Assembly (NCBI GenBank): GCA_002270565.1
Contig: NQMI01000231.1
Location: 1 to 44,817, forward strand
Length of the DNA: 44,817 nt
Direction: 5' to 3'
Source of the DNA: Stenocarpella maydis
Lineage: Eukaryota; Ascomycota; Sordariomycetes; Diaporthales; Diaporthaceae
Shown here: positions 1 to 12,500 of the stretch, piece after piece
How the letters are laid out: each line of letters begins with the position of its first letter
Position numbering within the stretch: position 1 is the stretch's first letter
Notes under the pieces: model-generated
What the model saw: only the letters and a program-made list of their open reading frames with translations
Database searches by the model: none
What the model was told of the DNA's origin: nothing
Translations under genes and position numbers: made by a program

Positions 1-3000
1 TGCCACGGTGGCCGCTTAATATCAACCTAGATGTCAAACGTAGCGTCTTACACGCCTGTAATGTTTTTCTGCTCTGTCTTTCTTTCCTTTTTTTTTTTTT
101 AAAAAAAAAAAGGCAAAGCAGAAAAGAATAGGATGGAAATACCTGTCCTGTTTCCCTTACTTCTCAGAGGTCGATGGGTGGGCTCCTGCTGTGCTAGGAC
201 TTCGAGAGGGCCAGCATCCCAGGCAGTAATGTACACTGCGGCAGCAGCGGAGGAAGCGTCTCCATTTCTCTACTGACATTGTGGGAAAAGACTCACCTGA
301 CCCAGCCCTCCATTAAGCCTAAACATGCAAACGATTTGGCCGTCAATGCCTTGTGGTGAGAATTCTCCGAGGTGCGGGCACTGGGTAAAATCCAAGCCAT
401 CAAGTGAATTGTACCACAGTCGAGCACTCCTGCAAAAACTGCATGCATCAGCAAGAGGTCTGGTGGGAGGGGCCAAACATTGCACTACTGCTCTAGACAC
501 TTGTTCTCCATCAGCAAGTCGCCCGGTGGAAGAGGAATAAGTTTCTCCAGCCCGGTTCGTCTATCATCATTAGTTATCGATGCCCACGCTGCCTGGGTAG
601 TTGATGAATTCTCACGTGCCGGGTGGACATCGTTGCCAGTGTGAATATGAAGTTCCGGTCTGCCATTGCAAGATTATGCCCATCTTTCAACTTCAGAGTT
701 CCAATACTCCCTCTCGTGTAGGAACTAATGACTGTGAGTGCAGAAAGAAACTCGAGGCACCCTTTATTTTTCTTTCTTCTTTTTTATTCCAGGTGTGGTT
801 GATAATATAAATTGCCTAATTATCATCCAATCATCTAATTGTGTTTCCATAGCCCTTCCCAAATCTTCTGCTGCGCCATCATTTCATGCAAGATGTGTTG
901 TAATCTCATTGTCTTGAACTGGTTCCGTAACTGGTTGGAATACGGCGATCTTATCAGTTTTCAGGTTGTTACAGCATAGCAGGTGCGTTTCATATAGATC
1001 TGTGGAGATCATCGGCCAATCTGATGAGGAGTAAGTGACCAATAAGACAGATCAGAGGCTGAAGTTGGGATAGTGTTTCCGGATGTGTTAACAACCACGG
1101 AATATGCTACCACGGAATGTGCTACCATGGAACTAGCTGTGGTGACAGTTGGGTCCATACTGGAGTTAGTTAGACAACAAGAAATAAGAAGATAGAGCCC
1201 TGAAGCGGCCACCTCATGAATGTGAAGGGTGTGGTATGAATCCAGAGGGCTGTGGTCAATAATGAATGCTCAAATTTTCCTGTTGGTTTTCTTCTTTTTC
1301 TCCATTTTCAACATGTGGAAGTGAGATGTGAAGACCATCCAAGAGATAGAAGCCACGTCCGTGGCTGCGCAGGAGCTCATACCGTCACGGATTGATAGGA
1401 CATGTAATTATCAACCTCTCAGTACTGACTTTGAAGGTAGGTCTCATCAAAAGGACACGTTGGTCCTGAGTTCAATATTGCGTACTACATATGTACCCAT
1501 GAAACTTCCTGAATGCTGAATATCAGTCCATCAGGGAGGTACGCATATACCTCGGCACTGCGTGCATACTAAGTAGCTAGGTACTGATATAATTGAATGA
1601 CAGCTGAGATATACAAGCTATCATATGACCGTGCTTCATGAGGACTTAAAACTTGTTTCTGGACCTTCTTTGGGTGTAGAATAAACTTTGGATATCTAAT
1701 GGTACGCCAGACTTAAAGTTGGTTGGTAGAAACCAGGTGTTCCTGGCTAGGTCCTATGCTACTTGAGTCGTGGCAGGTCAGAGCTCTTGAGTGCATGTTT
1801 GGTCGCAAGCCTGTGCACAAATGCCAGCTCCTTACCCGCTGTGGTCTTTTACTTTGGATGGGCCAGTTTCTTGTTTTCTGGGTCCAGATGACTTGAACAA
1901 AACCAGTACCGCGTGAGCAGGTCTCAGGGTGGAGTAGACATGGTAGCCCCTATTCTGAAGTAGTATAGTGTCTATAGCAACAGGCATACTCTGGCAACAT
2001 CCCTGAAGACCTGTCAGAGGTGGAGTGAAGGCTGGGCTGGCTGGCTGGATGGATGGATGGATTGATACAGGGAGGAATGGAGGCTGAAGTGGCCCGACGG
2101 GCGATTACGTAAGCGTCACGTGGCGGGCCTGGAGCTCGGGCCCTCTGCTGCTGGACTCTGAAGTGGTCTGGTCTAGGCTACTTTACTAACGGCCCATGTT
2201 GAGACATGGGCAGAGCCGGACAGACCAAGGCAAAACCACAAGAAGCTTATATCTATCGCAATCCAAAGTATCCATTGACCATCTCATACTGCATTGTCCA
2301 CCTGTGCAGACATTCACTATAGAGGTGAGTGCTGATTCCCAAGTTCTGGCCCAGTCACCGCCCATCACCAGCAACCCATCACCCGCTGTACAACCACCCA
2401 GGGACTGACTGGCTGGCTGATTCACCTCCCCCTTCTATCCACCCATCCAACCCAAACAGATACCACAGCCCAGCGCAGCCCAACCACCAGCCCATCTCCA
2501 AGCACTTACTCATGCCCAATAGCCTCAGTTGGGAGCTGAAACTGAGCCTTGACCGAAGCTGACAACCACCTGTACCCGCACAGAGACAGAGTGTGTGAAT
2601 CGACTACCGGCGCGATCAGAGCAGAAAACATACAAAAACCAACACCCATTGCCAGCAGCCGTTTGCGCCTTTTGCATTGGCCCACCGACTGCCACCCCCC
2701 TGCTGTGCTGCTTCCTTCGGTGACAACGAGTCAGCTGTGACAGACACGCTGGCTCCCTCGGCCGATACCGATACAGATCTCGCCCGGCCGCTGCCCTCGA
2801 TCCCGCAAGGGTGGACGGGGACTTGACCTCGAGGACAACATCGACCACCGGCCTCGCAGCCTCGCTCCTTCTCTCGCCAGCGAGCTTCTATGCTGGAGCC
2901 CCGACACGTCCAGTCTCCCATGCGCCGACACCGATCCCGACGTTGCTCCTTCGAATCCGAGTCCGAGTCCGACACATCGCATGCCCTCCCGAGCTATCTT

Positions 3001-3073
3001 CAGCACCCGCCTCGCGCCCGACCGTTCCTGCCCGTGCCCGGCCTCTCCCTCGGCGCCCACCTATGGTAGCTAA
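1..3073. other. Intergenic region and CCR4 5' flank, no gene seen
   Basis: Only short unrelated open frames occur, none with a recognisable domain or codon pattern. A tetranucleotide-like run (ggat units) lies near 2045-2062. From about 2400 the sequence becomes C-rich and is probably the long 5' UTR and promoter of CCR4; several short upstream open frames lie there. The GC-rich minus-strand frames at 2525-3349 look like shadows of C-rich leader and coding sequence. Confidence 0.6.
88..111. repeat. T13/A11 self-complementary tract
   Basis: A run of 13 T is followed directly by 11 A, flanked by cc and gg, so the whole tract is an inverted repeat. It may be a poly(dA:dT) nucleosome-poor element or a sequencing-prone site. 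No gene adjoins it. Confidence 0.7.
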
Positions 3074-5412
3074 ATGGCAGATGGTTATCAGTATCTCCAG
3101 CAGCACCTTGGCAACCTCATCTACGTACAGCCCACACCGAAAAACCCGCTCGCGAACCAAACCCTCCTGAACACCCTCCTCAGCCACGTCTCCCCAAGCT
3201 CGCGCCCCGCGTCCAAGTCCCCAGACCTCGGTGCCCACGCCCGCTCCTCCCAAGGCATGTACAACTCGGGCCACCAGCCGGGGCCCAACTCTCGCCTCAA
3301 TGGCGGGCCGTCCGCCTCGTCGCGCGGCATGCCCATGCTCTACAACCACCCCTCCAATCCCTCACACCAGTACGGCCATGCCTCGCACCACCAGGGGATG
3401 CAGCCCGACCACTCGGGCCATTCTGGCTCCATGGGCCACACTTCCGGCTACTCGAGCGGCGTGATGCCAAACGCAAGCCCATACTCCAATAGCAACGTCC
3501 CCAACGGTCACCCCGGTACAACAAGAGGCGGCCAGGCACAGCAGATCAACGACGAGTGGGCAGCGCAGCTCAGGGCGCACAAGGACTCACAGAGAGCACA
3601 CGCGGCAGTGGTTGACCAGCACCAAGGACACTACTTTGCTCGCCTCAAGGCAGCAGAGAACAGGGGCATCGGCCCATCCATCACAGCAACGTCAACTACG
3701 AACCAGGTGGATGGCGACGACGATGCCGGAGTTAGGCGGCCTCACATGGTCGAGAAGACGGATGAGCGGCAGGACTGGTTCAACCTCGACATGAGCGGCC
3801 AGGGTTTGCGCAACCTAGCGACGCCGTGCTTTAACTACAGCTTCCTCAAGGAACTGTACCTGGCCTCGAATAACCTGACGCGGATCCCCGAGGAGTTCGG
3901 CCAACTCAGGTGCCTTACGTTGCTCGACTTATCGCACAACCAAATCCACGAGATCCCGCCCGAGATTGGCATGTGCACCTCGCTGAAGCATCTGTACCTG
4001 TTTGACAACCAGATCCGGTCGCTTCCATACGAATTGGGGCACTTGTTCAACTTGGAGATGCTAGGCATCGAAGGCAACCCCCTCGAACACGACTTAAAGC
4101 AGGAGATCATTGAGAAGGGCACAAAGAGCCTCATCAGCCTTCTCCGCGAACAAGCCCCTGGTAAGGCGCAGTGTTGTGATCCCAGTTGTTCGCGCAATAG
4201 CTTGCTGACGCAGAGGAAACAGTACCTCTTCCTCCGAACCCCAGACCTGTCATTGTACTCAACCCCGACAGTCCCCCAAACCTGGAGCGTATCAAAATCT
4301 TGACATGGAATATCCTCTGCGAAAAGTATTCGACGACGACCATGTATGGATACACACCGACCGGGGCTTTATCTTGGGAGTATCGGAAGGATGCCATACT
4401 GCAAGAAATCCGCGAGCGGGACGCCGACTTTGTCTGCCTGCAGGAAGTCTCGGTCGATGCAATGAACGAGGTCTTCAGCCCGGAGCTGGCTGCCGATGGC
4501 TACAAGGGTGTGCAGTTCTCCCGTTCCAAGGCCAAGATAATGGGTGGCAAGGAGGCCAACGCAGTGGACGGGTGCGCAGTCTTTTACAAGGCCAAGAAGT
4601 ACATCCTGCTGGACAAACAGATGATCGATTTCCAGAACATAGCGATTAATCGGCCAGATATGAAGACCCAGCATGACATCTTCAACCGTGTTATGCCTAA
4701 GGACAACATAGGGATGATATGCTTCTTCGAAAGCCGGCAGACAGGGTCGCGGATGATTGTGGCCAACGCCCATCTTGCCTGGGAACCAGAGCTCGCCGAT
4801 GTCAAGCTTATCCAGACGGCCATCTTGATAGACAGCGTCACTAAGCATGCCGAGAAGTATGCGCGGTGGCCGGCGTGCCGAGACAAGAAGTTTATCCAGC
4901 TCGCTCCCGAGGGCGAAGAACGCGAGGTGATGCCCGAGCCTGCGCCGTCTCAGGAATACCGGAACAACACGGACATCCCGCTCTTCGTTTGCGGCGACTA
5001 CAACTCCACCTACGACAGTTCGGTCTATGAGCTCCTGTCGAAGGGACGAGTGGAGCCAAATCACCCAGACTTTGGCGACAGGCAATACGGAAACTTCACA
5101 CGGGACGGCATCGAGCATCCTTTCAACCTCCGCTCGTCTTACTCTCAGCTCATGCACTCGGCAGACCAGATGCCGTTCACGAACTACGTGCCCACGTTCG
5201 AAGGCGTCATCGACTACATCTGGTACTCGAGCAACTCGCTGGAGGTGGTCTCCCTGCTGGGGCCGCCAGACATGGAATACCTGAAGCGGGTGCCCGGATT
5301 CCCCACATACCACTTCCCCTCAGACCACATGCACCTTATGGCAGAAGTGGCCATCAAGGCGAGGAAGGACAAGAAGGTCCTGCCCGAGTCCTCGGACTTC
5401 TCGGGCCGGTAA
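3074..5412 (+). CDS. CCR4: CCR4-NOT deadenylase catalytic subunit Ccr4
   Basis: Catalytic subunit of the CCR4-NOT complex, a Mg-dependent 3'-5' poly(A) exonuclease that shortens cytoplasmic mRNA tails. Two exons, 3074-4160 and 4214-5412, around a 53-nt intron (gtaagg ... ctgac ... cgcag) give 761 aa. The N-terminal ~230 residues are low-complexity, rich in Ser, Pro, His and Gly. Leucine-rich repeats follow at about residues 255-345 (LYLASNNLTRIP, LLDLSHNQIHEIP). The EEP nuclease domain runs from about 389 (KILTWNILCEKYST) to the end, with the metal-binding Glu in CLQEVS, the NAHLAWEPELADVKLIQ block, CGDYNSTYDSS and PSDHMHLMAEV. Splicing restores EQAP-EETVPLPPNPRPVIVLN, as expected between the LRR and nuclease domains. 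The start is the first ATG in frame. Family length and all catalytic blocks are normal. Confidence 0.96.
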
Positions 5413-6914
5413 AGCGCACCGTCCCCCGTCTGTACCAAGTCGTCGGGTGTGTGCTGGGGCCGACCCGGTGTTGGAATCTCGCGTTTTGTTTGGTTTGTCT
5501 TGAAAGTGGAAGTTCAAATCTCCCGGTGTTCTGGATCTGGTTCAAGGGAATTGCGGGTTGATACATTTTACGGCAGAACGGAAAGCGAAGGGGGCCCCTT
5601 TAGAAGGAGTGTGTGCCGGCATGTGCGTGCGTGTGTGTCTGTGTGTGTGTCTGTTGCGAGTTGTGTATCTGTCAAGCCAGTCATTCGAAATGGTTCTTTT
5701 TGGTTCTGGCGCGATCTACTTTGGCGGTAGAAGGCAACGGAGCTGGAAGAATCCTTCATTGAAAAAACAAAGAGTTTCTCCATCTGAAAGCAAAATCCAC
5801 AAATCACATGTTTGGTTGGAACAACCTCTTATCCTTTGAAGTTCATTACTAGGTGGTGGGACTCGGGAGAGTCTTTATCATAAAGCCTGGGGGATAAATA
5901 CATGAAAAGTGGCGTTTCTACAGTGGAGGATATATCTCCCATTTACTGGATCTCCCCCCTTTCACTTCTCTATCCCATTAGCCAGCGTGTGGCGACCCCG
6001 AGGTGGGCACGGAAAAGTTCATGGGCCTGGGCCACGGCGGCCTCCCTTTTTTCTTTCTTTCTTTTTTTTTACTACCTAGAACGGGGGAACTTGTACGGGA
6101 GCGCCGGGACAAGACATGGTAAAGGCTTTTTGGGGGGGGGGTGGGTTGTTTATCTTTATCGGACTTTGATTAAAGTCAAGAAAAGGCAACCAGTCAGTCA
6201 CAGTGGACACAGGCATAGATGAATATTATGTGGTCTACTTATATACACATTGCATTACGGAAAGGACAGGAAGGCATAGCGCGGTGTGGGGAAAGGGAAG
6301 ACGGAAGACATGGGGATGGAAGGTGAACAGCCCCGGTTCAAGGATATATTTCCCCTTTGCGAGACAATAGCGAACATATTTTGTGGTCTCTTTTCTGTTA
6401 AAGCCAGGGAGGCAATGTGTGTATATGTGTATGTGCTTGTGTCAGTGCTTTTGTGTCTCGTCAGTCAGAGCTTATCCTACCTATGTATTTTCCAAGGTCA
6501 GGGGAGGGCTGGCTTGCGATGATTTTGCTTTGTTTTGGCTTCTTGATCAGTGATATCTGTTTCTTTCGACAGATCCCTAATGGCACAAACAATTGGGAGA
6601 GTTCGCCCTTACTGCTATCCTCAACATATTGAAGGCTCCAAAAACGCAGCACCCGTGAAGGCCGCAAAGGTTGACGATGGTGAGAATTGGTTAAGCATTA
6701 GCCGTGAGGGATTTATTCTATTTGAAGCTTATGACTGGCTCGTATCTGTAATTTATCAGACTCTGTGATTCTACACTACCAAGGAACATTAATGACATGA
6801 TAGGCCATCGGAAGTGCATAATGCAGCAGCATAGACACGCCTACAACGAAACGGGAAAATGGAAGTCACCCCAGTGACAGGACAAAAGAGGGCAAAATAA
6901 TACTTCAACATGTT
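5413..6914. other. CCR4 3' UTR and intergenic region
   Basis: No gene is recognisable. A (gt)n-like microsatellite lies at about 5620-5655, short T-runs at 6048-6070, and a second gt-rich run at about 6415-6450. The first few hundred bases are likely CCR4 3' UTR. Confidence 0.55.
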
Positions 6915-7031
6915 GATCTGGCCCGGGCTTGAACCGGGGACCTTTAGTGCTCACATTAACTTCTTTTCCAAGCTGGAAATGAGTCATATTTAATGTTAGA
7001 CTAACGTGATGACCAACTACACCACCGGACC
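6915..7031 (-). tRNA. tRNA-Val (AAC anticodon) with an intron
   Basis: On the minus strand the 5' half begins GGTCCGGTGGTGTAGTTGG, followed by anticodon stem TTAGT and loop CTAACA (anticodon AAC). After an intron of about 44 nt, placed one base 3' of the anticodon as usual, come the 3' stem ACTAA, variable loop, T-arm CCCGG-TTCAAGC-CCGGG and acceptor strand CCAGATC. The acceptor stem has one G-U pair and one C-A mismatch (position 5 against 68). The gene is either slightly decayed or functional with an imperfect stem. A-box and B-box sequences are present. Confidence 0.85.
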
Positions 7032-7563
7032 TGATGTTGAGATGTCAGCGGAGTTTGGCTCTGGTCTTATATTGGTTAAGGCAGGGCAGAAAAGTCTGCA
7101 TGACCGACCCACCAGGTGGTCCCCGCGCCACACTGGGCCAATGTGGGCCCCCTTGACATCGATAGAACTGCTTAGCTGGTTTAGTTGGTTTCGTCCTTAA
7201 TCCGTGAAAGGTATGGAATTAGTTAGATATATTTTTGTTGTATTAAAGGAAGAAGGCATGTGGTGGAAGTAGTGTGATTACTCGGCCACAGCTCTCTGCC
7301 ACATTTCACAGAGGACCTCTCTTATGGAACCAGGTCAAGATTTAAGCCTTGTGCTATGGCTTCTAATGTCAGAACCTATCTTGACGTAACACAATTTGGA
7401 TTGACACACATAAGGCTGTATCAACACATCATGAGTGCAAGAGTTGCTTCGCCAGTGGACGACATTCATCTACGGACGTGATCAATGTTTCCCTGAAAGA
7501 TCACTGATAAAATTGCCTCACCGTGAGACCAGACATCAATGCTTTTCAATGCATCCAGACATA
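7032..7563. other. Intergenic region, nothing recognised
   Basis: Short frames only. Includes the tRNA upstream flank and the region 3' of the minus-strand gene ending at 7564. Confidence 0.5.
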
Positions 7564-9113
7564 TCAGGCCACAACCCCCCCTCCTTTTTCCTTTTTCACG
7601 TATTTTGGGGGATTATTCTTTTCCCTCTCTTTCTCACTTCCCTTTTCTGTTGCCAGAGGCATCCCAGCCCCAAAAAGGTCCATAAAGCCAATCAAAAACT
7701 GGATCAACACACGTAAAAAAGCAACCTCCATGACTCTTTTCAATGCATCTTCGTCAACTTTCTTCGTTATCGCTGCCGTCGAGTTCCGACTTTCGTCCAA
7801 GGTCTCCATCTCTGGTTGTAATTGTGGCTGGGATATCTCAGATTGGCTGGCCACCAGTGTGGTTGCCGAAGAGTGACCTGAGGCCTCAGATATGTCCCCT
7901 CTGATCACATCATGTCGGACTGGCGCTCTGAAATACTCGTCGACCCGAGCGAGGTTCTCTAGCGTCGGTGCAGTGCGGTCCTGTAATACTGTTGTTGGCG
8001 TGTCCTCCAACATATTGAGTGTCTGGCCGTTCAACATCAGCCCAGGCCGTGGAGTCGTCCCTTCTATGCAGGGTTGGTCTGTCGTTGCTGTAGATTCCAG
8101 GGCCAGATCTGTCGACGAAGTTCCGTCATGTGGGATCTGCCGGAATGAAGCTGGCTGCGCATCGTGAACTACAGGCGGCGACGACATGCAGTTCTGCATC
8201 TCCATAGCGCTGGCCAAACCCTTGGCAAGCTCATCCAGCGGTCTTCTGTGGCCGAGGTAAGCACCGATCAATGTCGTGGAGATATCCTCCTGCTTCCGGG
8301 CTCTGGGACCAAACTTCTTCATACTAGCTTTGAGTTGATCGCTTCGCTTCCTGAGCTTTCCCGAGATTGCAATTTTCATCAAGAATGGCTGCCCACTGTG
8401 CTCGTATGCGAAGGCGGTGTAAACTTTGTTGCTGCGGGTCGACTTTTCGATGTCGTTCTCTGTCATCTCCCACCTCAAAATTCTATGCCCCCATCTTTTG
8501 CCACTAGTTCTGTGTTCAGGGACTCTATAACTCCGGAACGTCCATCGACTCTCGTGCTCAAATGCCTTCTCGGATGTGATCCCGCCCAAGGTGCCTCCGT
8601 TGCCTAGCACGTTCACCGACGGCTCGACCTTGAGCGATTTCCTGATCAAGACTTTCTTCGAAGTGCCCACGATCTGGTTAGGTCCGTAGTAGTCGGTAAT
8701 CAAGATTGGACATTCCGAGGGTGGCAAGCTGTCGACACGGTACGGATCCAGGCCCTGATCGTCTTCGTCCAAGGTCAACTGAATGGTTGCCGATTCTAAT
8801 GCACAGTCTGGTGGCTGATCAAAATCCAGTTCCATGTAGATAATGCCGGCGGCATTTTCAGCAGGTCCAAGTGCCCCCCATTGAGATTTTCTAAAGAGGA
8901 ATCGACAATTGACGTCGACCTTCCCGATCGACTGGTCTGGGAATTGGGTCAGCTAGCTGCCTCAGCTGGCTGCCTCAGCTATATAAGGACTACACAACGA
9001 GGCATCAACTCACATGCCACTGAAGCACTCGTCGAGGCAATATGGTCGAACCGGTTATAATCGTACCGGCCAGCTTTGCGATTCCACACACCTTCGGCTA
9101 GGACTGCTGCCAT
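7564..9113 (-). CDS. Uncharacterised ascomycete protein (about 490 aa)
   Basis: Function unknown. Two exons on the minus strand, 9113-9014 and 8936-7564, with a 77-nt intron (gtgagt ... ctgac ... cccag) at phase 1. The short first exon starts MAAVLAEGVWNRKAGRYDYN and restores an unbroken frame into GKVDVNCRFLFRKSQWGALG and MELDFDQPPDCALESATIQ. The N-terminal ~270 residues look like one folded domain with LITDYYGPNQIVG, SRWTFRSYRVPEH and AFAYEHSGQPF. I recall similar unnamed proteins in other Sordariomycetes but no characterised function. The middle is Ser/Thr-rich and probably disordered. Near residues 434-458 a hydrophobic stretch (VAFLRVLIQFLIGFMDLFGAGM) could be a membrane or amphipathic anchor. 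The last ~25 residues are basic and could instead be intron, so the 3' end is uncertain. It lies head to head with the gene at 9600. Confidence 0.75.
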
Positions 9114-9599
9114 TTGGGCACATTCGGTATCGTCAGAGTACACTTAGTAGGTGTTTTTTGCAAGCACCTTCAACGGACCAGCAGAGGCCTCGGGTCTCAA
9201 GGTCCATTAAAAGCCCCGGTGACCCCTCGGGCGCGTGAGAGGGCACAGCCACTAAAAGGCCAGGGTTCATGATCCGAATGCTCCAAGATACGCCGCTTAC
9301 TCTGGTCTATTGATGAAGGATTTCCAATCATCCTTGGTGGCTGACCCTCAGCTGAAGACGCTGTCCCACCATAAGTAACTATTTCTGGACTAGTCGATGC
9401 AACAAGCAGCACCGCCACCAATTCAAAATGCTGAAAAGTCTTGGACTCGAGGGCAACCTGCGCTAATTTCAGCCATGAGCTGGTCAAAAAAGACAGTATC
9501 TGCCTTCCTTTGCTCCGGCAAATGCTTGATCGAAAAAAACACTCACATACGACAGACGATACGGCGTATTTATCCAATCTACAGCATAAATGCGACACT
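9114..9599. promoter_or_regulatory. Shared divergent promoter region
   Basis: This 486-bp interval separates the start of the minus-strand gene at 9113 from the chosen start of the plus-strand gene at 9600. It probably holds both promoters. Short upstream ATGs occur on the plus strand (for example at 9522, in frame), so the plus-strand gene may start earlier. No named motif was identified. Confidence 0.5.
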
Positions 9600-12500
9600 A
9601 TGCCAGCGAACTCTAGATTAAGGGTTTCGAGTGAGACAACCGACATAGGCCGTGGTAATCATTACGTACCTGGGGTCCCATATTACAAGCCTGTTCGGCG
9701 TTCATCAAGGTTGAGGAGTGATGAGCGGGACAACTATACACCCCCCTATTTCCAACAGAATGATCCCAAGCCCCGGTATGATGTTTCCGATGTCTATGAC
9801 AGACCAGGCAGGCCAGCTGGCTATCAAGCACGCGATCATTATGACGATAGGTGGCAACTAAGACCGCGGTCTCCCAGCCCTGTCCACAACGATTATGATC
9901 GTCGTATGGCAAATTTGCAAAGAGAGAAAGCGGAGAGGTACGAAATGGCGCGCTTAAGGCGCAAGTTGGAGGAGCTGCGCATCAGAGAAGAGCGCGATTC
10001 CGCCCCGAAAATGGAAACTGGGTCGCAACACGTTCCTGGCCTCTTTCAGACCGTCTTCGATGTTAACCATCCTCAGGACGCAAGTGTTCATCTTGAGCTT
10101 CCCATCATAGATGATTATGACGCGGAGTTGGAGGAATTCTGCCGGCTGCAGAGGCTGGGCAATTTCGGCGCGGCAGAGGATTACTTCAAGGATAATCTGG
10201 AGGCGTACTTGAACAATCCGTACGTGTTCGTCCAATACGCACAGATGTTGTTGGAGAAGGGCGATTACCTTGCCTTCGAACGACTAAACCCTGAGGCTGT
10301 CTTCGGTAAGGGGAATCGCCGACTGTCTGGATTTCCTGAGGATGTCACGGCTGTGAGAGACCTGAGACCAACCACAATAAGAGTTCATCCTCAATCCAGG
10401 TCCCGGTCCCGTTCTCGATCTCGATCTCGGTCGCGAGAAAGACGGCGGGAGACCAGAGTTCGATCTCGATCTCGAAGCCCGGTGGCAAGCGGCCGGCAAG
10501 AGCGTCACGCAAGATTTGAGTCCGATAGGCGACTCGTAAGGAGACGCTCACGCTCAAGATCAGCAGATAACGCTTGGAGGTACTACGGCGACGAAAGAGA
10601 TCCTCTTGAGATTGATCAGGCCTCAAACCCAGATAGGCCACTACAAACGCAAGACACAAGAAGGGATCTCGCTTATAATGAGCTCCAGCTCCTCTACCAC
10701 AACTGGAGACTCCTGAAGGCCACGTCTACCATACACAGCAAAGGGTTATATCAAGATGCGTGGACTGAGGCTTTGCATACAATCCAAGAATTCCGTATGC
10801 CAGGGACTAATGGGTCGACGGAGGTATTACTTTATTTTTTTCATTACCCCATTGGTGACTGCGAGTTGCTGACGAATGCTGCAGATACAGGTGGTGAAGC
10901 TGACTCTGCATTTATGTGCATACCTTAAACGCGTACTCCCTGAATGGTTTGACTTTGATCTTCTAGAAAATGCTAAGAAGTGGGTAGCCTGGCCGACTTT
11001 ATTCAAAGACTTGCTTGCCCAGGGCCGTATATGGGACTTCAAAGATGTTTATGTGGCAGCTGCAGCAGCATTCTCCGATTCAGACCAGAGTCTGTTCTTT
11101 GGGACAGATGACATCAAACGGTCAATGATCGACGACTGGATAATAGAGGAGGGGGATGAATCGACTAATTTGGCTCTGCTGGATATTCTTTTGGAGCCGT
11201 CCCAACTCCGGTCCAATTTCCCGGACGAGATAAAATCCCGCGCCGAAGCCATCATAGCCCACTCTCCTGCCGCGATGAGAAGTCGATCCTTTATCCGCTG
11301 GATCCTTACAAATGCCGCCGACGCTGTGTCTGACGAGAGGGGTGACGACGGTCTGTGGACGGCCTCCAAGACTCACCTTCATGGATTTCCAGGAATGGTG
11401 TGGAGCACTGACGGCTGTTCTTTGCCCGGGATTTATGTCCCCCGGCATACCGAAAATCCAGGATGGGCAATAACAGAAGTGCCTCTAGGATTTCCGGAGC
11501 CAATCCACTTGGCACTGAATTTGGCAAAGAAACTGAAGGACTACCATGCCCAGGTTGCATGTTACAAGCTGCTCATTTTCCAGTCTCAGGACCCGACCCA
11601 GCTGTTCCAAGAACTTGCGCGACTGCAAAGGTCGGTGCAGGGTGACAAAGAGGGACACCTTGAGACGTTGTTGCCAAGCTATATGGTCTGTCATGACAGG
11701 CCGAGCAAGGAGAAATTGCTTGAGGAACTTGAACAGACTGACGAGTGTGGGGGTCCTCATGACATGCGCCATTGGATGATTTACTGGGCTCGAGATTTCA
11801 TCGAGAGGGCCGTAAAACGAAGCCTCCAAGGCCCCAGAAGCATGGCTGGGCTACGGGTTCCGGCCAGTTTCTACATCAACACAGGTATCACGAGTCAGGC
11901 TCAGATTTTCACGTTGGAGAATACCGAGCTCAAACAACACCCACACGCCGGTGTTTATGCACCGCGGACTACCCATACCCACCAAGCCACAAGCCTGCCC
12001 TCAGAACTCCCAGTCCAAGGGCGTTACAATCGAAGCAGCATGCCATGTTTGAGGCCTGATGTCCATGGGCCTAGTTCTGGAAGAGATTACTCTCGATATA
12101 GAGAGGGGAGGGAGAGGAGACAAGATGAAGAAGAACGAGAAGTAATTGCTCGAGCTACAGAAGCACGGGAGAGAAGAGCCGAAGAGGAACTCTTTCTAGC
12201 TGTAGAGGAAAGGGTGAGAAAACGAGAGCATGCTTTGGATAAAGAGAAAGAGGAACTGAAGGCGGCAAAGGAGAGACATGATCGTGAATTTAGAAACGAA
12301 CATGACCGAAAGATACGGGAGCGGCTTGAACTGGCGGAGCGGCGTTTGCGGGAGCACGAGGAGCTTAGAAAGAAGCATATGGAAGAGACGAAAAGGAAAA
12401 GCATGGAGATGGAGCGGCTGGAGAAGGAGCTCGAACAAGAGAAAAGGAAGCAGGAAGTCGAAGCTAGAGCACAACAAGACAGAGAGACTCGAGAGCGGCT

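Noticed and set aside
2525..3349. Overlapping GC-rich frames on the minus strand before and over the CCR4 start
   Set aside because: No recognisable protein features, and they overlap the CCR4 leader and N-terminal low-complexity coding sequence.
4369..5313. 314-residue open frame antisense to CCR4
   Set aside because: It mirrors the codon structure of the well-supported nuclease domain on the other strand and shows no domain of its own.
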